Part shown: positions 8,359 to 17,535 of the stretch, in pieces
Numbering within the stretch: position 1 is the stretch's first letter
How the letters are laid out: every line of letters starts with the position of its first letter
Origin: Clostridium ljungdahlii
GTDB taxonomy: Bacteria > Bacillota > Clostridia > Clostridiales > Clostridiaceae
Length of the DNA stretch: 64,000 bases
Direction of reading: 5' to 3'
Assembly: GCF_001636845.1 (NCBI RefSeq)
Contig: NZ_LITT01000058.1
Span: 62,001-126,000, forward strand
Translations under genes and position numbers: made by a program
The notes under the pieces: generated by a model
What the model was told of the DNA's origin: nothing
The model's input: the letters and a program-made list of their open reading frames with translations, nothing else
The model's database searches: none

Positions 8359-9633
8359 ATGTTTGTAGATACAGCTAAAATATTTGTAACCTCTGGAGAT
8401 GGTGGAGATGGATCCATTTCTTTTAGAAGGGAAAAGTATGTAGCCTTTGGAGGACCAGATGGTGGAGATGGTGGAAAAGGCGGAGATGTTATACTTGTAG
8501 CAGATACAGAAAGTACTACACTTTTGGATTTTGCATATAGGAAAAAGTATCGTGCAGAAAAAGGTGAAAATGGATCAGGATCTAAGTGTTTTGGAAGGAA
8601 TGGAAAGGATCTTTACATAAAAGTACCTATGGGAACAGTTGTAAGAGATGTGAAAACGAATAAAATAATGGCAGATCTTGCCCATCCTGAAGACAAATGC
8701 ATAGTTGCAAGAGGTGGAAGAGGCGGAAGAGGAAATGTGAGATTTACAACTTCTGTAAGGCAGGCACCAGATTTTGCTGAGCCAGGAATGCCAGGAGAAG
8801 AAAGATATATATCATTGGAACTTAAGTTACTGGCAGATGTAGGACTTTTAGGATTCCCAAATGTAGGAAAATCCACTCTTTTGTCTATAGTGACTAAGGC
8901 TACACCTAAAATTGCAAATTACCATTTTACAACATTATCTCCTAATCTGGGAGTAACTAATATTTCAGGAATAAAAAGTTTTGTAATAGCAGATATACCG
9001 GGTATAATAGAAGGTGCAGCAGAAGGAGTAGGCCTTGGAATTGAATTTTTAAGACATATCCAAAGGACAAGGCTTTTAATACACGTAGTAGATATATCAG
9101 GAATTGAAGGAAGAGATGCTTTTGATGATTTTACCAAAATAAATAAGGAATTGAAAAAGTACGATGTGAAACTTTGGGATAAACCTCAGATAATTGCTGC
9201 AAACAAATCAGATATGCTATATGATAATGAATTATTTGAAAACTTTAGAAAAAAAGTTGGTCAATTAGGATATGACAAAGTATTTAAAATATCTGCAGCT
9301 ACAGGACAGGGTGTTAAAGAACTTATGAAGGAAGCTGCTAGGATATTAAGTACTATACCTGTAGAAAATATTGAAATAAATGAAGAAGATAAATTTGTAC
9401 CTGAAGAAAAGAAATTTACTTATAACATAAGAAAAGAAGAAAATACTTTTATAGTGGAAGGAAGTTTTGTTGATAGGTTACTTGGAAGCGTCAATGTAAA
9501 TGATCCTGACGAATTACGATATTTTTATAAAGTACTTAAAAACAAAGGAGTTATGCAGGAATTAATGGATATGGGAATTAAAGATGGGGATGTAGTTAAG
9601 CTGAATGATTTTGAATTTGATTATGTAATGTAA
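8359..9633 (+). CDS. obgE: GTPase Obg
   Basis: This essential ribosome-assembly and stress GTPase has 424 residues. The glycine-rich Obg domain spans residues 1-157 ([28 protein letters not shown]). The G domain starts with GFPNVGKST at residue 165; DIPGI is G3, and NKSD is the G4 motif. A C-terminal OCT domain (about 345-424, with [14 protein letters not shown] and MGIKDGDVV) completes the Firmicutes form. The ATG at 8359 fits the Shine-Dalgarno GAAAGGAAG; the GTG at 8350 lies inside that site. The small YhbY RNA-binding gene that often follows obgE is not present; nadD comes next. Confidence 0.96.
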   Translation: MFVDTAKIFVTSGDGGDGSISFRREKYVAFGGPDGGDGGKGGDVILVADTESTTLLDFAYRKKYRAEKGENGSGSKCFGRNGKDLYIKVPMGTVVRDVKTNKIMADLAHPEDKCIVARGGRGGRGNVRFTTSVRQAPDFAEPGMPGEERYISLELKLLADVGLLGFPNVGKSTLLSIVTKATPKIANYHFTTLSPNLGVTNISGIKSFVIADIPGIIEGAAEGVGLGIEFLRHIQRTRLLIHVVDISGIEGRDAFDDFTKINKELKKYDVKLWDKPQIIAANKSDMLYDNELFENFRKKVGQLGYDKVFKISAATGQGVKELMKEAARILSTIPVENIEINEEDKFVPEEKKFTYNIRKEENTFIVEGSFVDRLLGSVNVNDPDELRYFYKVLKNKGVMQELMDMGIKDGDVVKLNDFEFDYVM

Positions 9634-9659
9634 TAAAAAAATAAATGGAGAGAAAATAG

Positions 9660-10298
9660 ATGGTTAAAAAAGCTATTTTTGGGGGAACATTTGATCCAAT
9701 ACACAATGGACATATACATATAGCTTATGAAACTTTATATAGATTGGGAGTAGATAATATTGTATTTGTACCTACAGGTAATCCTCCCCATAAAACGAAC
9801 AAAGATGTAACAAGTGCTTTTTTGAGATATGAGATGGTAAAGGCAGCTGTAGGTACGGAAAGTAAATTCTCTGTAAGTAAATATGAAATAAATAAGCCTA
9901 ATTTAAGTTATACGTATAATACCTTAAAACATTTTAATAAAGTCGAAAGGAAAACTAAGTGGTATTTCCTAACTGGAGTAGACTGTCTAATGGACATTGA
10001 AAATTGGAACAGGGTAGAGGATATATTTAAGTTGTGTCAATTTATAGTATTTAATAGACCAGGATTTCCAGATTTTACTGCACAAAACATAAAAGAACAG
10101 AAAGAAAGAATAGAAAAAAAGTATTCTACTAAAATTATATATTTAGATGCTCCTCTATTTGATATTTCTTCTACAGATATACGAAAAAATATTAAAATGG
10201 GCAGAAATGTGAGTTATCTTCTTCCCGAGAGTGTTTATGATATTATTAAACAACATAATCTTTATAAACAGAGTCCTTGGCGTCAGATGGAGTTTTGA
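9660..10298 (+). CDS. nadD: Nicotinate-nucleotide adenylyltransferase
   Basis: This enzyme converts nicotinate mononucleotide and ATP to deamido-NAD in NAD synthesis. [12 protein letters not shown] (residues 8-19) carries the HxGH-type nucleotidyltransferase motif, and ISSTDIR near residue 172 is the second signature. The normal protein ends close to [10 protein letters not shown]; here ten more residues ([10 protein letters not shown]) are read, and the stop lies inside the first hairpin of the repeat at 10271, so the repeat seems to have landed on the natural 3' end of the gene. The active site is intact. The ATG follows GGAGAG. Confidence 0.93.
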   Translation: MVKKAIFGGTFDPIHNGHIHIAYETLYRLGVDNIVFVPTGNPPHKTNKDVTSAFLRYEMVKAAVGTESKFSVSKYEINKPNLSYTYNTLKHFNKVERKTKWYFLTGVDCLMDIENWNRVEDIFKLCQFIVFNRPGFPDFTAQNIKEQKERIEKKYSTKIIYLDAPLFDISSTDIRKNIKMGRNVSYLLPESVYDIIKQHNLYKQSPWRQMEF

Positions 10299-10402
10299 CT
10301 CCACCTGATGCTTAGAAATCGTTATCCAGGGACGTAGCTGCTCTTTATTACCACTTGGAGAAGCGGGAATATTAGAGCAGGTAGTCATCGGATAAATGAA
10401 AT
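10271..10402 (+). repeat. Structured repeat, copy 1
   Basis: This non-coding unit starts with a hairpin (CAGATGGAGT / ACTCCACCTG around TTTG) that overlaps the end of nadD. It continues CTTAGAAATCGTTATCC, GACGTAGCTGC and a variable middle containing CCACTTGGAGAAGCGG, and ends GCAGGTAGTC, ATCGGATAAAT. TTATCC pairs with GGATAA, and GACGTAGCTGC pairs with GCAGGTAGTC with one bulge and one mismatch, so it looks like a structured RNA or a transposable remnant. An inverted relative lies at 40304-40446. I cannot match it to a named RNA family. Confidence 0.7.
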
Positions 10403-10428
10403 TAAATAATTTTTTGGAGTGATAAGGG

Positions 10429-11004
10429 ATGTGGAGTGAAGAACAAATCAAAGAATATTTAAATGAGAAGCTGAAGAAAAACAGATATGAGCATAGTTTG
10501 AGTGTACAGGATACGGCAATAAAGTTAGCTGAATTTTATCATGTGGATGTTAAAAAGGCAAGCACAGCAGGGCTTGTTCATGATTGTGCTAAGTACATGT
10601 CAAATGATGAAATTTTGTCTATGGCACATGAGAATCAGGTTCCTGTAGATGAAGTAAGTGCATTAAATCCTCAACTTCTCCATGGAAATATTGCTGCAGT
10701 TATAGCAAAAAATGTTATGGGGATTTATGATGAGGAAATATTGAGTGCAGTATCTTGTCATACTACAGGTAAGAAAGATATGAACCTTTTGGAAAAGATA
10801 GTGTATATAGCAGATTACATAGAACCCTTAAGAAATTTCCCAGGAGTAGCAATACTTAGAGAAGAGGCGTTTACAGACTTAGATACTGCACTTTTGGATG
10901 CCTTTAATAATACTATAAAAGTTGTAATTGATAGGGGACAACTCTTGCACGTAAATACAATTAGCGGCAGAAATTATTTGGTTTTTAAAAAAGCTCATAG
11001 ATAA
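10429..11004 (+). CDS. yqeK: HD-domain Ap4A hydrolase, YqeK family
   Basis: This 191-residue metal-dependent phosphohydrolase splits diadenosine tetraphosphate symmetrically to two ADP. HD motif elements are present: His in YEHSLSVQ, HD in GLVHDCAKY, then LLHGNIAAV and CHTTGKKDM, and the C-terminal YIADYIEPLR signature of the family. It normally forms nadD-yqeK-rsfS; here the ribosome silencing factor gene rsfS is not downstream and ridA follows instead. The ATG is preceded by GATAAGG, with GGAGTG slightly further upstream. Confidence 0.9.
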   Translation: MWSEEQIKEYLNEKLKKNRYEHSLSVQDTAIKLAEFYHVDVKKASTAGLVHDCAKYMSNDEILSMAHENQVPVDEVSALNPQLLHGNIAAVIAKNVMGIYDEEILSAVSCHTTGKKDMNLLEKIVYIADYIEPLRNFPGVAILREEAFTDLDTALLDAFNNTIKVVIDRGQLLHVNTISGRNYLVFKKAHR

Positions 11005-11081
11005 ATTCTAATTGTATGAAAGTAAATACGTTATAATTAATATGTTACAAATTTTAAGCTTATTTTAGGAGGTTTTTTATA

Positions 11082-11462
11082 ATGGAAAAAGAAATAATAA
11101 GCACAAAAAAAGCACCAGGGGCTGTAGGACCTTATTCTCAGGCTGTTAAGGTTGGAAACTTTTTATTCACATCAGGCCAAATCCCACTGGATCCATCTAC
11201 AGGAGAATTAGTTTCAAGTGACATTAAAAAGGCAACAGAGAGATCACTTGAAAACATAAAAGCTTTACTAGAAGAAGCAGGAACAAGTTTTGATAAAGTT
11301 ATTAAGACTACTGTATATGTAAAAAATATGTCAGATTTTGCAGCTGTAAATGAAGTATATGCAAAATATTTTAAAAAGGATATGCCTGCAAGATCTTGTG
11401 TAGAAGTAAAGCTTCCAAAGGATGCATTGGTTGAAGTAGAAGTAATAGCATTAGTTGATTAA
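11082..11462 (+). CDS. ridA: RidA family enamine/imine deaminase
   Basis: This 126-residue trimeric enzyme hydrolyses reactive 2-aminoacrylate-type enamines released by PLP enzymes. Signature segments are [23 protein letters not shown] and the C-terminal [22 protein letters not shown], whose Arg is the substrate-carboxylate ligand. AGGAGG precedes the ATG. It appears monocistronic: a 77-base gap with a TATAAT (11032-11037) lies upstream, and repeat elements fill the space downstream. Confidence 0.94.
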   Translation: MEKEIISTKKAPGAVGPYSQAVKVGNFLFTSGQIPLDPSTGELVSSDIKKATERSLENIKALLEEAGTSFDKVIKTTVYVKNMSDFAAVNEVYAKYFKKDMPARSCVEVKLPKDALVEVEVIALVD

Positions 11463-11465
11463 TTG

Positions 11466-11738
11466 TAGAGTTTCTAGTTTGAAAGTTGACTTATACCAAG
11501 CAATATACTGACAAATTTTATCACACTAAAAACTTTTAATAAGTCTAAAGCTTGGTATTTTGAAAACCTAAAGAAACTTAGATAAACTCGTATCTCAAAC
11601 ATATCTAAGTTCTAAGGTTTTCTAAAATACCAAGCTAAGACTTATTTGAAAAAGTTTTTAAATGTGATTTCAATTTTGTCAGTATATTTTATGTATAAGT
11701 TCAAATTTCAATTAGAAGACCTCATATAGGTCTATTCT
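11466..11738. repeat. Palindromic TIR element, copy B
   Basis: This has the same architecture as the element at 1332. The left end is TAGAGTTTCTAG with GACTTATA; the right end is TATAAGTTC, then TTAGAAG, then CATATA. The interior pairs along its length: ATACTGACAAA with TTTGTCAGTAT, AGCTTGGTATTTT with AAAATACCAAGCT, and ACTTAGAT with ATCTAAGT. The hairpin tip AAACTCGTATCTCAAAC matches copies A and C, although the stem sequences differ from theirs. Confidence 0.8.
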
Positions 11739-11777
11739 TAGCAATAAACGTATGCAGGGGTATCTTACTGAGTTGTT

Positions 11778-11860
11778 CTAAGACTTATATACAAAATATT
11801 TAAATGTACTTGCTTATTGTAAAATATTTCTATGTATAAGTTTATTTTAAGTTAGAAACC
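11778..11860. repeat. Half copy (right arm) of the palindromic element
   Basis: CTAAGACTTATATACAAA, then TATTTAAATGTAC, then the end TTTTAAGTTAGAAAC closely matches the right arm of copy C. No left arm pairs with it, so this is a truncated second insertion next to copy B. Another end-like TATAGAGTTTCTAA sits at 11883-11896. The rest of the gap up to 12027 holds AT-rich simple sequence and no gene. Confidence 0.65.
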
Positions 11861-12027
11861 ATAACACTTTAGAAAATCTACATATAGAGTTTCTAATTGA
11901 AGCTTGCGTCAGCAGTATTATATTTTAGATTTTCTGGAGTTTTAACGAGAGAAAATCATCCATAACTATTAATTCTTAACTATTAATTATTAATTGTATT
12001 TAGCTTGTTGCAGAAAGGAAAAGTTGT

Positions 12028-12927
12028 ATGAAGGAAAATAAGATAGTATTTACAGTAGATGAAAAAGATGAAGGCTTGAAATTGAGATACTACCTGCAAA
12101 GAGTTCAAAGACTTTCAGGCAGACTTATAAAAGGGGCGGCCTTGAGTGGAAGGATAGAGATAAACAATAAAAGGGTAAAATTAAACCATATAGTAAAGTC
12201 AGGGGAAAGCATATCTTTAAACCTTGTAAAAGAGGAGTCTCAAAATGTAGAGCCTGAGAAAATGGATATAGAAGTAGCATACGAAGATGATGATTTGATA
12301 GTTGTAAATAAAAGACCGGGTATGGTGGTACATCCTACAAGAAGTTATCCTTCAGGTACCTTAGCTAACGGACTTATGTATTATTTTAAGGAGAAGGGAG
12401 AAGACTGTATAGTTAGATTAGTAAGCAGATTGGATATGGATACTTCAGGTCTTATAATAGTTGGAAAAAATCAATTTGCTCATATGGCTCTGGCAAGAGA
12501 CATGAAAAGTGAAGAATTTGAAAAGAGTTACATTGCTGTCATTCATGGAAAGATGGAAGAAAATGAAGGAACTATAGATTTGCCAATATATAGACAAGAA
12601 GGAGAAGACATAAGAAGGATTATAGATGAAAGAGGCCAGAAAAGCATTACTCACTATAAGGTAATGAAAGATTTTAAGAATGATCAGCTATTAAAGCTTA
12701 CGTTAGAAACAGGAAGAACCCACCAAATAAGGGTACATTTAAGTTATTTAGGTCATCCTCTTTATGGAGATACATTGTATGGAAAAGAGGACGATAGTAT
12801 GTATATAAATAGGCAGGCACTTCATGCTTATAGGCTTAAATTTCCACACCCTAGGGGAAATAAGATATTGGAGCTAGAAACTGCTATTCCAGAAGATATT
12901 TTAAAATTAATAGAAAAAATAAGCTGA
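12028..12927 (+). CDS. RluA/RluD-family RNA pseudouridine synthase
   Basis: This 299-residue enzyme isomerises uridine to pseudouridine in rRNA or tRNA. An S4-like RNA-binding domain covers about residues 14-75 (LSGRLIKGAALSGRIEINNKR). The catalytic core has the hallmark SRLDMDTSGL, with Asp136 as the nucleophile, and the later GRTHQIRVHLSYLGHPLYGD signature. The exact target uridines cannot be told from sequence; RluD and YlyB/YjbO types look alike. AAGGAAAAG precedes the ATG. It converges on the D,D-carboxypeptidase gene through a shared terminator. Confidence 0.9.
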   Translation: MKENKIVFTVDEKDEGLKLRYYLQRVQRLSGRLIKGAALSGRIEINNKRVKLNHIVKSGESISLNLVKEESQNVEPEKMDIEVAYEDDDLIVVNKRPGMVVHPTRSYPSGTLANGLMYYFKEKGEDCIVRLVSRLDMDTSGLIIVGKNQFAHMALARDMKSEEFEKSYIAVIHGKMEENEGTIDLPIYRQEGEDIRRIIDERGQKSITHYKVMKDFKNDQLLKLTLETGRTHQIRVHLSYLGHPLYGDTLYGKEDDSMYINRQALHAYRLKFPHPRGNKILELETAIPEDILKLIEKIS

Positions 12928-12959
12928 AACCCTATGTATTTTAAGTTTCAGCTTATTTT
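12916..12959. terminator. Bidirectional terminator
   Basis: AAAATAAGCTGAAAC (12916-12930) and GTTTCAGCTTATTTT (12945-12959) form a 15-bp perfect stem with A-rich and T-rich flanks. It serves both the pseudouridine synthase gene (+) and the carboxypeptidase gene (-). Confidence 0.88.
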
Positions 12960-12966
12960 AATATAA

Positions 12967-14193
12967 TTATTTATTAGAAAACACACGTTTTTTCAATACA
13001 AATACAACAGCCCAAATTATAATGATAGGTGGTACAGCAAGTAAATATTTATTTTTCATAATAATTTTTTGCATATTGTTAGAATTTAATACTTGTTTTT
13101 CACCATGAGTTATGCTGCTTGCAAGCTTTAATTTTCCTATTTCTTTTCCCTCAAAGGATATAGAAGCTTCATCAACTATATCTCCTTTTTTAAAGAACCT
13201 AAACATTAAGCTTTTATCCTTTAGGGTTACCTGGGGTACATTTGTATCATCTTTAGGTTTAATATAGTAAAAATCATAAGCAGCAATCAGTGGAACAGAA
13301 AGTCCATCTTTATTATAAGTTGTTACTAAAGCCCCTTTTTGGTACAATTTAGTAAAAGTAAAATTGTTAAACCCAAAATTAAATAGAGATACTGCGTCAG
13401 GAAAAAAAGTTTTATTTTTATCGTGAATTAGTGCCACTATAAGTTGTTGTCCATTTCTTGTAGCTGTAGACACATAGGAGTGACATGACTGTACAGTATA
13501 GCCTGTTTTACCTCCTAGGCATCCACTGTAATAATAAATGGATTGTTTTTGTATCAATTTATTTTCATTCCATACTTCCCTTGGCTGTGGGGATTTGTTG
13601 GTAGCTGGAATAGTATAAGATATAGTAGTAGCTATTTTAGAATATTCAGGATACTTAGATAGTGCTCTCATCATTAGAGCTAAATCCCTTGCTGAGGTTT
13701 TGTGGTTTTCATCAAATAATCCAGTAGGATTTACGAAATTGGTATTTTTAGCTCCAAGTTCCTTAGCTCTTTTATTCATCTTAACTACAAATTTATCCAT
13801 AGTACCGCCTATATGCTCTGCTAGTGCTTCTGCACAATCGTTGTCTGAAGCTAGTAGTAAACCATATAACAAGTCTTTTACAGTTAATTGCTCACCTTCA
13901 CAAAGCCCAACTCTAGTTCCATCTACATTTGGTGGATTTTTACCGATTATAACTTTATCATTTAAATTTGTATTTTCAAGTGTTAAAAGCGCAGTCATTA
14001 TTTTTGTAGTGGATGCTGGTGGATAAGCAGTATCTGGGTTTTTGGAATACAAAAGCTGGCCAGTAGCTGCATCCAAGATTACAGCGCCATCAGCTGAAAC
14101 AGGAGGAGGCATTTCTTTAGCATGAACTACTCCATAGGGGTTATTAGAACAAATAAGCAAAAACAGTAGTGCAAATGTGACTATTCTTTTCAT
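12967..14193 (-). CDS. D-alanyl-D-alanine carboxypeptidase (S11, DacF/DacB-like)
   Basis: This is an exported low-molecular-weight penicillin-binding protein of 408 residues that trims the terminal D-Ala of peptidoglycan stems. A signal peptide covers residues 1-25 (cut near VHA). The active site motifs are STTK (Ser61, Lys64), SDN (Ser116-Asn118) and KTG (229-231). The C-terminal beta domain is followed by a membrane anchor (about 380-402, PPIIIIWAVVFVL) and basic residues. Clostridia carry several paralogues, so a vegetative or sporulation role (DacF) is not decided. It is transcribed alone, away from comEA. Confidence 0.93.
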   Translation of the reverse strand: MKRIVTFALLFLLICSNNPYGVVHAKEMPPPVSADGAVILDAATGQLLYSKNPDTAYPPASTTKIMTALLTLENTNLNDKVIIGKNPPNVDGTRVGLCEGEQLTVKDLLYGLLLASDNDCAEALAEHIGGTMDKFVVKMNKRAKELGAKNTNFVNPTGLFDENHKTSARDLALMMRALSKYPEYSKIATTISYTIPATNKSPQPREVWNENKLIQKQSIYYYSGCLGGKTGYTVQSCHSYVSTATRNGQQLIVALIHDKNKTFFPDAVSLFNFGFNNFTFTKLYQKGALVTTYNKDGLSVPLIAAYDFYYIKPKDDTNVPQVTLKDKSLMFRFFKKGDIVDEASISFEGKEIGKLKLASSITHGEKQVLNSNNMQKIIMKNKYLLAVPPIIIIWAVVFVLKKRVFSNK

Positions 14194-14338
14194 TTTTTCC
14201 TCCTTTAGGACAATTCCTAAATATTATATCAAAAAAATAATATATATGCGACATAATTTTTTTAAATTGTCAATAATTTAAATTATAAACATAAATATAT
14301 TTCATTGCAAATTACAATTATATAAAAGGGGAATAGTA

Positions 14339-14956
14339 ATGAGAGATAAGAAAAAAATTATAGGTTCAATTGTTATTTTGATTGTATTTGCTCTATTTTT
14401 AATTATAGGGTATGTGAACTCAAGACCATCCAGTAATACTGCAGTGAAGAGTGAAGAAGTATTTAAAGATCAGGATAATGCTGGAGAAGCCTCTAAAAGT
14501 AAATCAGATAAAGGCATAACCGTATATGTAAATGGAGAAGTTAAAAATCCTGGAGTTTATAAATTGAAAAATGATAGTAGAATACAGGATATTGTAAAGG
14601 AAGCAGGTGGATTTACAGCTGCAGCGGATACAAGTAAACTAAATTTAGCTAAGAAGTTAAAGGATGAAGATTATATATATGTGGACAAAAAAGGAGAGAA
14701 TGGATCAAATAAGGTTGAACCTGGGGGAAAAGGAGGCAGCAGTGGAGGAGTAGAACAGGATGGAAAGGTAAATATAAACAAGGCTTCCAAAGAAGAATTA
14801 AAAACAATATCTGGAGTTGGAGATGTTACTGCCCAAAAGATAATAGACTATAGAGAAAAAAATGGGGATTTTTCTTCTATTGAGGATTTGAAAAAAGTGG
14901 GAAGAATAGGTGATAAAACCATTGAAAAGATAAAGGATAAGATAGAGGTAAGGTAG
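14339..14956 (+). CDS. comEA: ComEA-type DNA-binding competence protein
   Basis: This membrane-anchored DNA receptor has 205 residues: one N-terminal transmembrane helix (about 7-25), a Ser/Asp-rich linker, an SLBB domain (about 58-118, starting ITVYVNGEVKNPGVYKL), a Gly-rich linker, and a helix-hairpin-helix pair (about 140-205, VNINKASKEELKTISGVG and DLKKVGRIGDKTIEKI). In competent Firmicutes it hands dsDNA to the ComEC channel. comEC is also in this window but 45 kb away, so the comE operon is split. AAAGGGG precedes the ATG. Confidence 0.92.
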   Translation: MRDKKKIIGSIVILIVFALFLIIGYVNSRPSSNTAVKSEEVFKDQDNAGEASKSKSDKGITVYVNGEVKNPGVYKLKNDSRIQDIVKEAGGFTAAADTSKLNLAKKLKDEDYIYVDKKGENGSNKVEPGGKGGSSGGVEQDGKVNINKASKEELKTISGVGDVTAQKIIDYREKNGDFSSIEDLKKVGRIGDKTIEKIKDKIEVR

Positions 14957-15031
14957 ATATAAACCAGATGAAGTTTGTTATAAAATGGTGTACAATATTG
15001 TAGAGAATGAATTTCTATTGGAGGTGTTATT

Positions 15032-16066
15032 TTGAAGTATAAGAGACTAACAGAACTTACTCGAACTTCTGGGTGAGCAGCTAAAATAGGACCGGAGGTC
15101 CTTTCTAAAATACTGGGTAAGTTACCTCGAATGGAAAATGAAAATTTAATGGTTGGTATAGAGACTTCGGATGATGCTGCAGTTTATAAATTAGATAATG
15201 ATACAGCAGTAATACAAACACTTGACTTTTTTACACCAATAGTGGATGATCCTTATACTTTTGGTCAAATAGCCGCAGCAAATTCTCTAAGTGATATATA
15301 TGCGATGGGAGGAAAGCCTAAAGTAGCACTTAATATAGTTTGTTTTCCTTCCTGCCTTCCTGAAGAGGTGCTAGGAGAAATACTAAAAGGTGGTGCTGAT
15401 AAAGTTATTGAAGCAGGTGCAGTAGTAGTTGGAGGCCACACTGTAGAGGATAGTGAGCCTAAATATGGGTTGTCAGTTATGGGACTTGTACATCCTAGTA
15501 ATATACTTAAAAATTGTGGATCTGAAGTAGGGGATGTAATTATACTTACCAAACCTCTGGGTATTGGAATAATTAATACTGCCATAAAAGGAGAAATGGC
15601 ATCTAAAGAAGCTTATGATAAGGCAGTTAAAGTTATGTCTACTTTAAATAAGTACGCAGGAGAAATAGTAAGCAAATACTCTGTAAGTGCATGCACAGAT
15701 GTAACCGGTTTTGGAATTATGGGTCACGGATATGAAATGGCTTCTGCATCTGGTGTTACATTAAAGCTTTATGCGAGCAGAATACCTTATATACAAGAGG
15801 CAAGAGAATATGCCGAAATGGGATTGGTACCGGCGGGAACATATAGAAATAAAGACTATTTGGAAGGTAAGTATTCAATAGAAAATGTACCTGAGTGGAT
15901 GGAAGATATTTTATTTGATCCACAGACATCTGGTGGACTTTTTATAACCTGCAGCAAGTCAGAAGGTATTAAAATCATGGAGGAACTTTCAAAGCTTGAA
16001 GTGAAATCTTCTGTAATAGGTGAAGTTATACCTTTTCAGGGGAAGAAATATATAGAAGTAGAATAA
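15032..16066 (+). CDS. selD: Selenide, water dikinase SelD (selenoprotein, in-frame UGA)
   Basis: This enzyme makes selenophosphate, the selenium donor for Sec-tRNA and selenouridine. The gene starts at the TTG at 15032, 7 bases after GGAGG. It reads through a TGA at 15074-15076 as selenocysteine 15 in the active-site context TSG-Sec-AAKIGPEVL, where other SelD proteins have Cys or Sec before the conserved Lys. The stop-to-stop frame from ATG 15131 alone would drop this catalytic segment. The remaining core (ETSDDAAVYKL, VVVGGHTVED, CTDVTGFGIMGHG, FDPQTSGGLF) is complete, giving 344 residues. It is the first gene of selD-selA-selB-tRNA-Sec. A SECIS-like hairpin follows the TGA. Confidence 0.93.
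15074..15102 (+). promoter_or_regulatory. Sec UGA codon with bSECIS-like hairpin
   Basis: The TGA at 15074-15076 is followed after 11 bases by a hairpin: AGGACC (15088-15093), loop GGA, GGTCCT (15097-15102). Spacing and a G-starting apical loop fit a bacterial SECIS read by SelB, although the loop is short. Confidence 0.75.
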
Positions 16067-16092
16067 TGGTTTAAAGGGGTGAAAGTCAAGTT

Positions 16093-17475
16093 TTGGATAA
16101 AAAACAATTATTAAGAAAACTTCCTAAAATGGATGAACTCTTGAATGAAGAAATTGTAAAATTAGAGGTTGGCACTACAATGAAAGAAATTGTAATGGAA
16201 TCTTTGAGAGAAGCTGTAGACAATTATAGAAATCTTATTTTAAAAGGTAAAATTGAAAGCTTTACAAAAGAAGGCATATTGGAAAGCTTTAGAATAATAA
16301 TTGAACAAAAAAAACAGCCCAACTTGAAAAATGTAATAAATGCTACGGGAGTTATCATACATACGAATCTAGGGAGATCTATTTTAAGTAAGAATGCTTT
16401 AAAGAATGTAATTGATGTAGCTCACAATTATAGTAATTTGGAATATGACCTGGAAAAGGGCACAAGAGGATCCAGGTATAGCCACGTAGAAGAGCTGATT
16501 AAAAGGATTACGGGAGCAGAGGCTTCTTTAGTTGTAAATAACAATGCAGCTGCAGTAGTTTTGGTTTTAAATACTCTTTGCAGTGGAAAGGAAGCTATAG
16601 TGTCTAGGGGACAACTGGTGGAAATAGGGGGTTCCTTTAGAATACCTGAAGTTATGGAATTCAGTGGAGTTAATCTTGTGGAAGTAGGAACAACTAATAA
16701 AACCCATCTGAAAGATTATGAAAATGCCCTTAGTGAAAATACGGGAGCATTTTTAAAAGTCCATACATCTAATTTTAAAATAATTGGTTTTTCAGAAGAG
16801 GTGTCTTTAGAAGAATTGGTGAAACTGTCAGTAAAAAGCAGGATACCAGTAGTAGAGGATATAGGAAGCGGAACACTTATAGATTTTTCCAAATATGGAT
16901 TTGAGTATGAGCCTACAGTACAGGAAAGTATAGATAAAGGTGTTGATGTAGTTACTTTTAGTGGAGATAAAATGCTAGGAGGACCTCAGGCGGGCATAAT
17001 TGTAGGAAAGAAAAAATATATAGAGAAGATGAAAGAAAATCAGCTTACAAGGGCTCTTAGAATAGATAAAATGACTCTTGCAGCTCTTGAAGGTACATTA
17101 AAATATTATCTGGATGAAAGTGAAGCAATAAAAAATATACCAACACTGCATATGATACTTGCAAGTAAAGATGAGCAAAAACGCAGGGCTCTTATTTTGA
17201 AGGAGAAGCTTAAAAATAAGAATTTGAATTTTAAATTTACTGTAGAAGAAGACTATTCCATGGTAGGAGGGGGATCCATGCCAGGACAAAAAATACCTAC
17301 CTATGTAATTAAAGCAGAAACCAGCAGTATATCACCAGAACAGGTTGATGAAAAGTTTAGAAAGAGAAAAGTACCTATAATTGTACGGTTAGCACATAAT
17401 CAAGTTATAATGGATTTAAGGACTATACTAGATAGGGATTTTGACGTTTTGGTAGATGCTTTTACAGAGTTGTAG
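16093..17475 (+). CDS. selA: L-seryl-tRNA(Sec) selenium transferase
   Basis: This PLP enzyme of 460 residues converts Ser-tRNA(Sec) to Sec-tRNA(Sec) with selenophosphate. The N-terminal tRNA-binding part is followed by [14 protein letters not shown] and the PLP lysine Lys293 in [14 protein letters not shown]. It ends with the usual [17 protein letters not shown]. The start is TTG at 16093, preceded by AAAGGGGTGAAAG. It follows selD by 26 bases and precedes selB by 60, a compact Sec cassette. Confidence 0.96.
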   Translation: MDKKQLLRKLPKMDELLNEEIVKLEVGTTMKEIVMESLREAVDNYRNLILKGKIESFTKEGILESFRIIIEQKKQPNLKNVINATGVIIHTNLGRSILSKNALKNVIDVAHNYSNLEYDLEKGTRGSRYSHVEELIKRITGAEASLVVNNNAAAVVLVLNTLCSGKEAIVSRGQLVEIGGSFRIPEVMEFSGVNLVEVGTTNKTHLKDYENALSENTGAFLKVHTSNFKIIGFSEEVSLEELVKLSVKSRIPVVEDIGSGTLIDFSKYGFEYEPTVQESIDKGVDVVTFSGDKMLGGPQAGIIVGKKKYIEKMKENQLTRALRIDKMTLAALEGTLKYYLDESEAIKNIPTLHMILASKDEQKRRALILKEKLKNKNLNFKFTVEEDYSMVGGGSMPGQKIPTYVIKAETSSISPEQVDEKFRKRKVPIIVRLAHNQVIMDLRTILDRDFDVLVDAFTEL

Positions 17476-17535
17476 TTTAAGGTATTTTCTTTTAAATGCC
17501 TAACTTGATACATTTCAGTTTGGAGGTAATTTTGC

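Noticed and set aside
15131-16066. SelD starting at ATG 15131
   Set aside because: This start has no ribosome site and removes the catalytic Sec/Lys segment; the TTG at 15032 with UGA read-through is far better supported.
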